From the IMG/VR virus record IMGVR_UViG_3300042691_020318, positions 1 to 22,516 of that record: a DNA stretch of 22,516 nucleotides; one strand, 5' to 3'. The translations under genes and the position numbers were made by a program. Within the stretch, counting starts at the first letter, position 1. The number at the start of each line of letters is the position of its first letter. This DNA is from a virus. Below are positions 8,601-15,780 of this stretch, in pieces. Below the pieces are notes generated by a model that saw only the letters and a program-made list of their open reading frames with translations, ran no database searches and was not told the DNA's origin.

Positions 8601-11494
8601 ATCGTGTTAATAGACTTGAATACTACACCAGCCTATCTCTTCTCGAAAAGACTGCTGCTGATCTATTGATTGTTAATGCGTCTGGTGCTGAGCGATTCAA
8701 GAATGGATTCTTGGTAGATCCGTTTACTGGGTTTGATATCTCTGATACTGATAATTCAGAGTTTAATATATCTATTGATAAGAATAAAACAGAAATTCGT
8801 CCTGTTACACGCAGAACATATGTCGACATGGTGTACTCAAATACGCTGTCAACAAATACTCAGCTGACAGGCGAGATGGTAACACTACCATACACTTCTA
8901 ATTCTTACATTAATCAACCGTTTGCGTCAAAGGCACGCAACTGCGTTGAAAACATCATCTGGCAGTGGAAGGGTAACGTAATACTTGATCCTTCTTCTGA
9001 TACCACACCTGATGTTCTAATTGGCGCTGATGTTATTGTTGCTAACCCAGGGTTAGCTAACTGGACTTCAAACACTATTGCTAATACATGGGCAACAGCA
9101 TGGGGTGATTGGCGTGTAACATCAACGGGTCTGTTTGGTAATCCTAATGGATTTACACCAAACACTACTACATCTGATGTTGCAACTAGATCTTCTGTGT
9201 CAGAACAGCTTAGAAACAGTACAGCTCTAAGCAGCCAGGCTGTGTTTACTGACGGTGAGTTTATAGATGATATCTCGATTCAGCCGTTCGTGCGTGCACG
9301 TCTAGTGCGCTTCCATGGTGTCTCGATGAAGCCTAACACGCGCGTATATCCATTCTTTGATGGTGTTAATGTATCTGTATACTGCACACCGACAAATTCA
9401 AGTTACGTAGCAACTGGCTCAATTAATGGTACACTTACAACTGATTCAAGCGGTAACGTTTACGGAACCTTTATGATTCCTGCCAATACATTCAAGAGTG
9501 GCACTCGCCTGTTTGTATTAGCGGACGTTACAGATATTAGCGCTAGTGTACCTACAACCGTATGCTCAGCACAATATATCGCATCTAACCAGCTAATCAC
9601 TCGTCACAGAATTCGTGTACCTGAGGTAGCACAAACTACAACAAATCCACCTGTGGAAGAATTCACAGACCTTGGAGGTAATGGTAGTGGTGATGGTGGA
9701 GGAGGTGATGGTGGCGGTGGCGGTGATGACCCAATCTGTCAGTCATTCTTCATTAATGAAATGCCTGGTGTAATTTCAGGTGTACATATTTCAAAGATCG
9801 ATGTATTCTTCCAGGCAAAAGACGACGTCTTTGGTGTAGAAATGCAAGTACGTGAAGTAGAGAACGGGTTCCCTACAACACGTATCGTACCGTTCGGTAG
9901 AAAGCTTCTACAGCCATCTGAAGTAAATATCTCTGCAGATGCATCAGCAGCTACAACCTTTGAATTTGATTCTCCTCTCTTTCTTTCTTCAGACAAAGAA
10001 TATTGCTTTGTTGTAAAGCCGGTTGGTAATTGCCCGAACTATTGGATCTGGGTTGGTGAGCTCGGTCAGCCAGACGTAGCATCTGGTGTGCCAATTTACG
10101 ATAACAACTCAACTGGTGTTCTATTTACATCATCAACAAATCGTGTATGGACTCCATTCCAGACAGAAGATATCAAGTTTAACATCTACCGCGCAACAAT
10201 GTCATCTGCAGTAGGTAATGTTGTCTATACCAACCGCGATGCGGAATACCTAACCGTTGCTAACACAATGGGTACATTCTACATGGGTGAGAGTGTATAT
10301 CAGTCTAATAACGTAGTTAGCCCTAATGCAACATCAACCAACACATCTACAATTGTTGCGGTTGGTAATGCATCAGCTAATGCACAGACAGCATTTAGCA
10401 CAAACACTTATGTCTATCTGATTGGTTCAAACACAGCCAAGGTTAAGGTCGTATCATCTGTACCAAACACAACGCACATTGTTCTAACAACCAACGCAGA
10501 AGTAAATTCATCTAATGATGGTATGCTAGGTGTGTTGCGTGGTAATGGTAATCTAACCGCGAAGTTTGATTACATTGATACCTCAAACACTAAGGTAAAT
10601 CTTATCGATACAACAGCAAACAGCACTGTAACATTTACTACTGGTACATACCTAATTGGTGGTACGTCTGGTGCATATGCAAACATCTCTTCTATTGATA
10701 ATATTACATATTCTGTTGTTGTACCTCAATTTGGAGAACTTCTACCTGCGCAGGCACAAATTGCATGGAACATGAAGGGTTACTCAAACAGTGGCACGCA
10801 GGATAGTGCATGGCGTAGAGTAACACTAGATAATGAATCAGAACTATATGATTACATGCGTCTTGTATATTCACGCTCGAATGAGCTTAATTCACTAAGC
10901 GGTAATAAGTCACTACAGATTCGTGGTGACATGTATACAAGCAACGTAAAAGTTTCACCAATCGTTGATAATGTTAGATCTACAGTCCTGGTTATTGAGA
11001 ATCTGATTACTACATCTTCAAATACAACCGGTGAAGACACAACTACTGGTACAGCAATTTCAAAGTATATTTCTAAGAAAGTTGTACTAGCTGACGGTCA
11101 GGATGCAGAAGATCTTAAAGTCTACATCGCAGCATATCAGCCTTCTGGTACAGCTGTGCGCGTATTCTGTAAGCTACTTCATAACGATGATCCAGAAGCA
11201 TTTGATAATAAGGCTTGGACAGAGATGACCAATCTGTCGACAGGAATTTACTCTTCTGTTACAGATCCAACAGATCTAAGAGAATTTGAGTATGGTCTAC
11301 CATCAACAAATGCTACTGCAACATCAGCATTCCTTAATGCTACAAATTCAAATATTGTAAAGTATACAAGCGCTGATGGTTCAGTATATAATGGTTACAA
11401 GACGTTTGCGATTAAGTTAGTTCTTCAGTCAGATACAGGACCTCATATCGTACCTCGCGTTGGTGATCTACGAGCAATCGCCGTTCAGGTGTAA
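5636..11494 (+). CDS. DUF4815-type giant virion structural protein (baseplate/tail)
   Basis: A 1952-residue protein starting at ATG 5636, six bases after the previous stop, with a short TAAGG just upstream. The N-terminus (NFYRVLFRPSVAVQTREL, then QSILQDQVEKFGRHVFRDGSVV) is the hallmark of the DUF4815 family in marine T4-like phages. Other family landmarks follow in order: RFTMRDIGVIDDRVNRLEYY at about 975-1000, KPNTRVYPFFDGVNV at about 1235-1255, a Gly/Asp-rich linker at about 1347-1365, a CQSFFINE...IDVFFQAKDD domain after it, and a C-terminal domain with KYISKKVVLADG near 1810. It carries one GTIAITAGQTNV module near residue 577 and one GTF-type repeat near 1545. The family's exact position in the virion is unknown to me; the gene order suggests a baseplate or fibre-attachment part. 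It is longer than most family members I recall. Confidence 0.88.
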   Translation: MGLDTNLNTPPFYDDFNANDNFYRVLFRPSVAVQTRELNQAQSILQDQVEKFGRHVFRDGSVVEGCALSFDSDYSYCKLQDAYSNGVSLTVSDLMGKRIVNSSNLVSIVVNYADGLVSQSPDLKTIFVKYLNTGTYGNGSPQSAYTANDVLTIQSNTAPYINLGTVSVYTTNDSIGTGYALSTSEGVVFQKGFFVRVEPHTTIVSKYSNQPNGIFVGFKTSEQIITSDIDQSLLDNAADAPGAGAPGAHRLKLTANLVIRYANTTTSNTDNFFSIVDFYDGGPSAIRSDPAYAALGRELARRTYEESGNYIINPFIITSNSSTSNTQQLNVNIDGGLGYIMGYRVEQRGRRSISVSKGIDVNYVNNEIVTATGGNYLLVNEIGGKFNFKNLVNISLRSAYANGVDSAANTSNLIAISAPGSEIGTATIKSIEHDSGTYGDANAVFKLYLTNIKMTSGQSFANVKSVYTSTGGIGFADVTAASDNTVLSDSNFGKLVFKLGRTAIRDLRDVANNNLSTFVYKAQKDITFQTNGTATFSPDAGATGGTETFPYSVGALSSAQKQEDWIAVATATGRSANLTGTIAITAGQTNVTGTSTTFASDFSVGDWILASQSVTPAEEEYRRIVSITNNTFLTVSAAFTYAHAAGNTYAQYIPNGAWFNLHSRSNTTVNITSSTAARIDLNKTYTGTIPATVYFPLQRAAASPRTKTVNKTRYVKIDCSNNAANSVGPWCLGLPDVYNVAGVYVGNSVTGYVETNTDRTSAFELDPGMKDDYYDLSYLRIKPGSGLTLNSVSRVLVKLNHFTHSTATGAGFFDVESYPVDDANTANVSAITTQEIPIFRSPSTTEVVDLRDAIDFRPTAANTAVSTNVIASATINPSTTTTFTVDSFGSYVPRPDTNFSTAFSYYLGRKMKLYIDSQGVVSTSNGVPGSVTPPAEREGSLTIATLTLPPYPTLSQTEARTYSRPDYSINIDIPKNRRFTMRDIGVIDDRVNRLEYYTSLSLLEKTAADLLIVNASGAERFKNGFLVDPFTGFDISDTDNSEFNISIDKNKTEIRPVTRRTYVDMVYSNTLSTNTQLTGEMVTLPYTSNSYINQPFASKARNCVENIIWQWKGNVILDPSSDTTPDVLIGADVIVANPGLANWTSNTIANTWATAWGDWRVTSTGLFGNPNGFTPNTTTSDVATRSSVSEQLRNSTALSSQAVFTDGEFIDDISIQPFVRARLVRFHGVSMKPNTRVYPFFDGVNVSVYCTPTNSSYVATGSINGTLTTDSSGNVYGTFMIPANTFKSGTRLFVLADVTDISASVPTTVCSAQYIASNQLITRHRIRVPEVAQTTTNPPVEEFTDLGGNGSGDGGGGDGGGGGDDPICQSFFINEMPGVISGVHISKIDVFFQAKDDVFGVEMQVREVENGFPTTRIVPFGRKLLQPSEVNISADASAATTFEFDSPLFLSSDKEYCFVVKPVGNCPNYWIWVGELGQPDVASGVPIYDNNSTGVLFTSSTNRVWTPFQTEDIKFNIYRATMSSAVGNVVYTNRDAEYLTVANTMGTFYMGESVYQSNNVVSPNATSTNTSTIVAVGNASANAQTAFSTNTYVYLIGSNTAKVKVVSSVPNTTHIVLTTNAEVNSSNDGMLGVLRGNGNLTAKFDYIDTSNTKVNLIDTTANSTVTFTTGTYLIGGTSGAYANISSIDNITYSVVVPQFGELLPAQAQIAWNMKGYSNSGTQDSAWRRVTLDNESELYDYMRLVYSRSNELNSLSGNKSLQIRGDMYTSNVKVSPIVDNVRSTVLVIENLITTSSNTTGEDTTTGTAISKYISKKVVLADGQDAEDLKVYIAAYQPSGTAVRVFCKLLHNDDPEAFDNKAWTEMTNLSTGIYSSVTDPTDLREFEYGLPSTNATATSAFLNATNSNIVKYTSADGSVYNGYKTFAIKLVLQSDTGPHIVPRVGDLRAIAVQV
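7366..7600 (+). repeat. Beta-module copy 3 of 3 (GTIAITAGQTNV type)
   Basis: Within the DUF4815 protein: LTGTIAITAGQTNVTGTS, then TTFASDFSVGDWILA, then VSITNNTFLTVSAAFT. It is the closest of the three to copy 1, sharing AIT-x-GQTNV. See the entries at 197 and 3586. Confidence 0.65.
9675..9731 (+). other. Gly/Asp-rich interdomain linker
   Basis: About 19 codons almost entirely Gly with some Asp, Asn and Ser, lying between the fibre-like middle part and the CQSFF domain of the DUF4815 protein. It probably acts as a flexible hinge. At DNA level it is a short GGT/GGA/GGC run and so prone to length change. Confidence 0.6.
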
Positions 11495-11497
11495 TAA

Positions 11498-11695
11498 ATG
11501 CTAAAAGTAAAGGACACTCAAGACTTATTAAGAGATCCAAATAGCCGCGCTATACTAAATAGTAACGATAGCGCGCTACAAGCTTACAGAGCAAAACGTA
11601 ATCGTGAACAGAAAATTACTGTTGTTTTGCAAGAATGGGAAGATCTAAAGAAGCGTGTTGAAGTGTTGGAACAAATGTTGAGCTCAGGAAAATAA
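11498..11695 (+). CDS. Small coiled-coil phage protein (65 aa)
   Basis: ATG at 11498, three bases after the previous stop, with AGG at 11487-11489 inside the end of the preceding gene. The first half (DLLRDPNSRAILNSNDSALQ) matches a small protein widespread beside structural genes of T4-like phages, pattern L-x-R-D-x-x-S-x-A-I-L-N-x-(N/D)-x-x-A-L-x-x-Y. The second half is a predicted helix with heptad-like hydrophobics (VVLQEWEDLKKRVEVLEQML), so it probably oligomerises. Exact role unknown; the position suggests a small virion or assembly component. Confidence 0.75.
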   Translation: MLKVKDTQDLLRDPNSRAILNSNDSALQAYRAKRNREQKITVVLQEWEDLKKRVEVLEQMLSSGK

Positions 11696-11700
11696 TATAA

Positions 11701-12858
11701 ATGTCCGTTGTAATTACCCCGATTGATGTTAGTAATACATCGTTTACTTTCGGCTCTTGGGTTGCAAAAACAAACACTATTATCGATTTCATATCATCTA
11801 ACGCTGTATCGCTAGATTCAACTTCTGGTGGTTCTGTTACAACAGGTAATGGTGTAGTTAATGGAGTCTTCTCTATTACTACATTAGGTGTTTCTACCCT
11901 GCGTGGCGGTAACGTATCAGCTTCTGCGCCGATGAATGTAACCACTAATACAGTGTTTATTAACGGTGCAAATACAACACTATCTGTTAATAATGATGTA
12001 GTTACTAGTAACGTCGCGACCAGAATTAACAGCACACTAACAGTAACATCGGTTGCTAATCTACAATCTACTTTAAATGTTAATGGTGCAGTTAATGTTA
12101 CAAACAGCGTAACTGTTAATGGCACACTAACTGGTAATGGCGCAGTAACATTTACTACTACACTAGCAGTTAATACTTCTGTTACTGTCGGTAATTCTAC
12201 CGGTAACGTAGTTATTAATAGCACTGCTATCAACATTGGCGGTAATATTATCAACAGCACATCTTCTGGTTCTTCTGCAGATATTTCTGCAAACTCGATT
12301 ACAGTTGGTGCTAACGTCAATATGAATACGACGTCTACGCGCGTCGGCAATTCAACAATAATTGGCGATAGAGTTACTGTTGGTAATTCTACTGTTAACA
12401 GCTTTGTCACTCAAACTAGTTTAGTTACTGGTAATACAACAGCTAACCTTACTATCAATTCAACTACATTGCGCGTAGGTAATTCAAGCGTTAACACTGC
12501 TATTAATACATCGTCAATTACAACCTCTTCGGTTATTGACGGTATTGGTAATGTAAGAGATATTCCACAAAATCCACAGACAACAAGCTATTCATTACTT
12601 GTTACTGATGCTGGCAAACACATCTCTATTACAACTGGCGGTGTAACTGTACCAGCTAGCGTATTCTCTGTCGGACAAACAATATCAATTTATAATAACT
12701 CCGGTAGTGATCAGACTATCACTCAAGGTGGAAGCGTTACTTTAAGATTTGCTGGTACAGCAAACACAGGTAACAGAACATTAGCACAATATGGTTTAGC
12801 TACTGTTCTATGTGTTGGAAGCAATATATTTGTGATTTCTGGAGCAGGTCTATCTTAA
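11701..12858 (+). CDS. Tail fibre protein with VGNST repeats and a conserved C-terminal domain
   Basis: A 385-residue protein; ATG at 11701 with AGGA at 11686-11689. The N-terminus (MSVVITPIDVSNTSFTFGSW, then KTNTIIDFIS) is a fibre start seen in related phages and probably attaches to the baseplate or another fibre. The middle (about 80-285) is Asn/Thr/Val/Ser-rich, with VGNST, INST and ANV motifs spaced as in a triple-stranded beta fibre. The last ~100 residues, from RDIPQNPQTTSYSLLVTDAG, resemble a fibre-end domain seen in several phages (PQ-(N/S)-x(4)-Y-x-L-x-x-x-D-A-G-K-H-I and, near the end, GNRTLAQYGLATVL). The gp38-like adhesin gene follows directly, so this may be the fibre that carries the adhesin. 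The repeats are close kin of those in the giant fibre at 16759. Confidence 0.78.
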   Translation: MSVVITPIDVSNTSFTFGSWVAKTNTIIDFISSNAVSLDSTSGGSVTTGNGVVNGVFSITTLGVSTLRGGNVSASAPMNVTTNTVFINGANTTLSVNNDVVTSNVATRINSTLTVTSVANLQSTLNVNGAVNVTNSVTVNGTLTGNGAVTFTTTLAVNTSVTVGNSTGNVVINSTAINIGGNIINSTSSGSSADISANSITVGANVNMNTTSTRVGNSTIIGDRVTVGNSTVNSFVTQTSLVTGNTTANLTINSTTLRVGNSSVNTAINTSSITTSSVIDGIGNVRDIPQNPQTTSYSLLVTDAGKHISITTGGVTVPASVFSVGQTISIYNNSGSDQTITQGGSVTLRFAGTANTGNRTLAQYGLATVLCVGSNIFVISGAGLS

Positions 12859-12859
12859 T

Positions 12860-13639
12860 ATGAGTATCATGCAGATGATGCTCGCGGGTAGCTACAGACG
12901 CATCAATTTAACAGTTGCTGCAAATACTCGCGATTACAATATTTTTACACAAGCAGGATCTCCCGCTACTGATGTTGATGTTTACGTAACAGTCAACTCT
13001 GGTATTATAATTGGTTCAACCTCAACAGCTACTCCTGCACTAACGACAGGCAGTGGTTGGACACAACGTTCACGCATCTTTCTAATTAACAATGGCACTA
13101 TCATGGGACGTGGTGGTGCTGGTGGTATCGGTGGTTCTAATGGTAACGGTTTTGGTGGCAGCGCTGGCGGTACAGCTATAGATCTAACCAAAGACATTAC
13201 TATCACTAATAACTCTGCAATTTACGGCGGCGGTGGCGGTGGTGGCGGAGGCGGTGCAAGCGGTTCAAACGCCGGCGGTGGTGGTGGTGGCGGTGGAGCT
13301 GGTGATATTGGAGGTACAGGCGCCGCTGGAGGAACACCAAGCGGAAATGCCGGCGCAGCAGGTACAAGTTCAGGCCCCGGCAACGGTGGAGCGGGTCTTT
13401 CATGGTCGCAATCTAGTGGTGGTAAAAATCCAGTAACTACGTCGGGTGTTTCTGGTGCTGGTGGTAATGGTGGTAGCTTTGGCGCCGCAGGTAGTTCAGG
13501 TACTGCAGCTACAGGTGATGGTACTCTTTTTTCTGGTTCTGGTGGTGGTGCTGCTGGTAAGGCTATTAATTTAAACGGTTACACTGCTACATTTACAACT
13601 GGTGGTACTAACCCTAATGTACTAGGAGCGATCTCGTAA
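12860..13639 (+). CDS. Glycine-rich receptor-binding adhesin, T2/S16 gp38-like
   Basis: A 259-residue protein; ATG at 12860, one base after the previous stop, with a distant AGG. An alternative ATG lies three codons in. After ~70 N-terminal residues comes IFLINNGTIMGRGGAGG, then a Gly-rich block with runs of ten (123-132) and eight (139-146) Gly residues, and a C-terminus reading GGAAGKAINLNGY ... VLGAIS. T2-type gp38 has, as I recall it, LNIGNVTMYGRGGNGG, then RINNGGAIAGGGGGG, then GGAAGAAVIG ... NVGAIY, and is about 260 residues, so order, motifs and length agree. In that family the Gly-rich part forms a polyglycine-II helix bundle whose loops bind outer-membrane receptors. The N-terminus does not look like T2 gp38, so it may dock on a different fibre. 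Confidence 0.78.
   Translation: MSIMQMMLAGSYRRINLTVAANTRDYNIFTQAGSPATDVDVYVTVNSGIIIGSTSTATPALTTGSGWTQRSRIFLINNGTIMGRGGAGGIGGSNGNGFGGSAGGTAIDLTKDITITNNSAIYGGGGGGGGGGASGSNAGGGGGGGGAGDIGGTGAAGGTPSGNAGAAGTSSGPGNGGAGLSWSQSSGGKNPVTTSGVSGAGGNGGSFGAAGSSGTAATGDGTLFSGSGGGAAGKAINLNGYTATFTTGGTNPNVLGAIS
13226..13560 (+). repeat. Polyglycine-II-like Gly-rich block
   Basis: Codons for long Gly runs broken by short Ala/Ser/Asn/Pro loops (SGSNA, TPSGNAG, SWSQSSGGKNP, FGAAGSSG). In gp38-type adhesins the loops between Gly runs are the variable receptor-contact segments. The run of GGT/GGC/GGA triplets also creates long open frames in other phases that are not genes. Confidence 0.65.
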
Positions 13640-13646
13640 TTATACT

Positions 13647-14087
13647 ATGAATATTCGTTATGAAAAATTTCATCCTATTGAAGATACACCCGCTGAGTAT
13701 TTGTATAATATAGTATGGGCTGAGATATTACAAAAAGAGCCCACAATTGAGAATATTAGAGTGATTACTTCGACTATGGAGGCGTGGGTTGCTTTTATTG
13801 ATAAGAAGCCTGTAGCAATTCAAGTAGTAGAACCAGTAGCAAATACTGCCAGAGTTAATCAAATAATCTCGTGGACTACACCTTATATGAGAGGTCAGGG
13901 TCTATTCAAAAAATTAAATGCTGTTGTTGATAGAGATTTATCCGCGCGCGGTTATACGCATTATATCTCATATATAATCAGCACAGAGAAAGAAATGTTA
14001 CAGGCTGTTTTAAACCGTGGCGGTAGAATAACAGAGTATAAATGTGTTAGACCGATCTATACTCCGGAGCAAATTAGTAATGAGTAA
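13647..14087 (+). CDS. GNAT-family N-acyltransferase-like protein
   Basis: A 146-residue protein; ATG at 13647, seven bases after the adhesin stop. The nearest Shine-Dalgarno-like sequence (AGGAG, 13624-13628) is too far to be convincing, so coupling to upstream translation is likely. Residues 79-97 read PYMRGQGLFKKLNAVVDRD: the R-G-Q-G core (82-85) is the acetyl-CoA pyrophosphate-binding motif A of GNAT enzymes, followed by its helix. The preceding strand VNQIISWTTP, the later HYISYIIS strand and an R-G-G-R-I-T segment fit the rest of the fold. The substrate is unknown. Being between a fibre adhesin and other enzymes it could acylate a fibre, a host surface sugar or a small molecule; nothing in the sequence decides this. 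Its stop overlaps the next start. Confidence 0.72.
   Translation: MNIRYEKFHPIEDTPAEYLYNIVWAEILQKEPTIENIRVITSTMEAWVAFIDKKPVAIQVVEPVANTARVNQIISWTTPYMRGQGLFKKLNAVVDRDLSARGYTHYISYIISTEKEMLQAVLNRGGRITEYKCVRPIYTPEQISNE
14066..14069 (+). promoter_or_regulatory. GGAG ribosome binding site deciding the start at 14080
   Basis: GGAG lies 10 bases before the ATG at 14080, within ACTCCGGAG. It favours this start over the in-frame ATG at 14044, which would overlap the GNAT gene by 44 bases and has no such site. The same ACTCCGGAG precedes the giant fibre start at 16759. Confidence 0.6.
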
Positions 14088-14682
14088 TATAGTATATACA
14101 CCCCCTTCAGCTCATGATCCTAACTTAATCATGGCTATTAATGATAAGTGTGAATATCTGGGATGGGTTGATAAGACTTCTCCTGCAGTTTATAAGCAAG
14201 TATTTGTATCTCCACCTAATGAGGACGAATGGAGATATGATGAGGTTCGCCACTGCTGGTACCGCGTATGGCCTGTCGATAAAGATGGTAACATAACAAC
14301 TGTAAATCATGCAGTTGATCTAGTTGATGTTCCGCCACCTGCAGGTAATATGAAATGGAATTCTGAGATTTCGCAGTGGGAAGATATTATACCTATTGAG
14401 CGTCAAAAAATAGAATATCGCCGCGAAGCAGCACGTATGGTTGATTTTATTTTGAGAATGGAATGCGACTCAGATGAAGATTTTCATAATGAAGTTGTTC
14501 TGATGCGCAAACATCTAGAGCAGTATTGGGCTGAAAGAGGTAAAATTAACACATCTAAAGCAAGTAAGCAATGTGCGTTGTACCTAGAATCACTAAACGA
14601 CGAAGCCAATATTATTAGTGATGACCTTAAAGCTGCTCGTATTCAATTTCTGGTTAATATTAAAGATATAGAAAAAATCTAA
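14080..14682 (+). CDS. Trp-rich phage protein, possible tail-fibre assembly chaperone
   Basis: A 200-residue protein. I choose ATG 14080 (MSNIVYTPP...), overlapping the GNAT stop in ATGAGTAA. The N-terminal half is beta-like and has two similar pieces, DEWRYDEVRHCWYRVWPVD and MKWNSEISQWEDI, in which Trp residues alternate with acidic ones; such W-x-x-x-x-x-x-W elements are common in small proteins next to phage fibres. The C-terminal half from about residue 105 is helical and highly charged, ending in KDIEKI. I do not recognise a named family. Small proteins of this kind near fibre genes are often fibre assembly factors, hence the suggestion, but it could equally be a virion part. The four bases at its end lead straight into the next gene's ribosome site. 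Confidence 0.6.
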   Translation: MSNIVYTPPSAHDPNLIMAINDKCEYLGWVDKTSPAVYKQVFVSPPNEDEWRYDEVRHCWYRVWPVDKDGNITTVNHAVDLVDVPPPAGNMKWNSEISQWEDIIPIERQKIEYRREAARMVDFILRMECDSDEDFHNEVVLMRKHLEQYWAERGKINTSKASKQCALYLESLNDEANIISDDLKAARIQFLVNIKDIEKI

Positions 14683-14685
14683 AGG
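14681..14685 (+). promoter_or_regulatory. AAAGG ribosome binding site for a TTG start
   Basis: AAAGG overlaps the preceding stop and sits six bases before TTG at 14692. No in-frame ATG or GTG lies nearby; the GTGs at 14686 and 14696 are out of frame. This supports TTG as the real start of the asparagine-synthetase-like gene. Confidence 0.6.
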
Positions 14686-14691
14686 TGAACT

Positions 14692-15780
14692 TTGCGTGTA
14701 ATTGATTACGCAGCTACAAAAGTTGCAGAAATTGGTTTTGATTTAAAATTAATTGATGATAATGAGTTGTTATTTTTAAAAAATACCGCTCATCAATTCT
14801 CACAGATTGATCGCACATTAAGTTTTAATATAGGACCTAACGCGACACCTTTGACAAAACTACCAACAGGTGTTGAGAAGCGCTCTTTGGAAGAAATATG
14901 TAATGAAGCTGCGCGCGACCTAATATCCTTAAACGACAATCTAAGCGTATACTGGAGTGGAGGAATAGACTCCACGTTAGTATTGATATCTCTGCTAAAA
15001 AATAACATAGATATCAATAAGTTAACAGTCGTGTTATCATCGTTCTCAATAGCAGAATACCCAGATTTCTACAATGAATTTATACGAGATAAGCTTAAGG
15101 TTCGTAAAGTAGGAGCTTCTATATTCTCGCATATGAATCCTGAAGAGATTATAGTAACCGGAGAGCATGGCGATCAGATTTTCGGCTCAGATAATATATT
15201 TCTATATGAAGATTTAAATCGTTTCAAAGACGTCTATACAGATTCGTGGGAAGATGGCATTATTTTACGTACAGGTGTTAAGAAATCTGTTGAATATATT
15301 GAACCATTAATTCGAAATGCACCGTTTAAGATTAAGAACGCATTTGATTTGTACTGGTGGTATAATATTACATGCAAATGGCAGCATGTACAGCTTAGAA
15401 TGTCATCACATTACACAAAAGAACAAATGCCTTTATATTTTAAAAACGTCAAACATTTTTATAATACAGATGCTTTTCAGCGGTGGTCATTAAATGAAGA
15501 TAACCACCGTAATTTAAAATGTCGTGATACTATAACCTCCTATAAATTTGAAGCAAAACGTATCATTCGTGAATTCACTAAAGATACTGCATACGAACAG
15601 AATAAACTTAAACTAGGATCATTACCTACGCATGTGGGTAAACCTTATCTTGTTCTTCTTGAAGATTATACGCGAATTTTATGCGATGCAGATAAGTATC
15701 GACATAATTTCTCAGCTGAAAAATTCAGAGAAGAGAACGGGTTCGAGTTTAAGGATTTATTCAATCGTGATAGTAAATAA
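14692..15780 (+). CDS. Asparagine-synthetase-like ATP pyrophosphatase lacking the glutaminase domain
   Basis: A 362-residue protein starting at TTG. Residues 89-95 (SGGIDST) are the PP-loop that binds the ATP pyrophosphate, and residues 156-167 (TGEHGDQIFGSD) match the S-G-E-G-x-D-E-(L/I)-F-G motif of the AsnB synthetase domain. In that family this domain adenylates a carboxylate, and ammonia, or another amine in relatives such as beta-lactam synthetase and lasso-peptide cyclase, then forms an amide. The N-terminal Cys-nucleophile glutaminase domain (normally ~200 residues) is absent: only ~70 unrelated residues precede the synthetase core. The enzyme would thus need free ammonia, a partner, or a different amine. 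The C-terminal part is rich in aromatic and basic residues (FDLYWWYNITCKWQHVQLRM) and may define the substrate. Its 3' end overlaps the cupin gene by 14 bases, so the two are probably translated together. Confidence 0.8.
   Translation: MRVIDYAATKVAEIGFDLKLIDDNELLFLKNTAHQFSQIDRTLSFNIGPNATPLTKLPTGVEKRSLEEICNEAARDLISLNDNLSVYWSGGIDSTLVLISLLKNNIDINKLTVVLSSFSIAEYPDFYNEFIRDKLKVRKVGASIFSHMNPEEIIVTGEHGDQIFGSDNIFLYEDLNRFKDVYTDSWEDGIILRTGVKKSVEYIEPLIRNAPFKIKNAFDLYWWYNITCKWQHVQLRMSSHYTKEQMPLYFKNVKHFYNTDAFQRWSLNEDNHRNLKCRDTITSYKFEAKRIIREFTKDTAYEQNKLKLGSLPTHVGKPYLVLLEDYTRILCDADKYRHNFSAEKFREENGFEFKDLFNRDSK
15751..15755 (+). promoter_or_regulatory. AAGGA ribosome binding site for a GTG start
   Basis: AAGGA lies 11 bases before GTG 15767 inside the end of the synthetase gene. 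The in-frame ATGs further up (15632, 15686) would overlap that gene by 95-149 bases and have no clear site, so GTG 15767 is preferred. Confidence 0.5.

Noticed and set aside
11696-11703. TATAAATG resembling a T4 late promoter
   Set aside because: It overlaps the ATG at 11701, so a transcript from it would lack the start codon; A/T-rich spacer is the simpler reading.
11616-12410. 264-codon open frame on the minus strand
   Set aside because: It lies opposite the VGNST fibre repeats; low-complexity Val/Leu/Thr sequence is what the complement of GTT/AAC/ACT-rich codons gives. No ribosome site and no known domain.
13206-13436. Arg/His-rich minus frame and Val/Ala/Gln-rich plus frame over the Gly block
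   Set aside because: They are other phases of GGT/GGC triplet runs in the adhesin.
14037-14044. TATAAATG 36 bases before the ATG at 14080
   Set aside because: It lies inside the GNAT coding sequence and one-mismatch octamers are frequent by chance here; no further support.
14044-14079. Upstream ATG at 14044 as start of the Trp-rich protein
   Set aside because: It would overlap the GNAT gene by 44 bases without a ribosome site, whereas ATG 14080 has GGAG at good distance.
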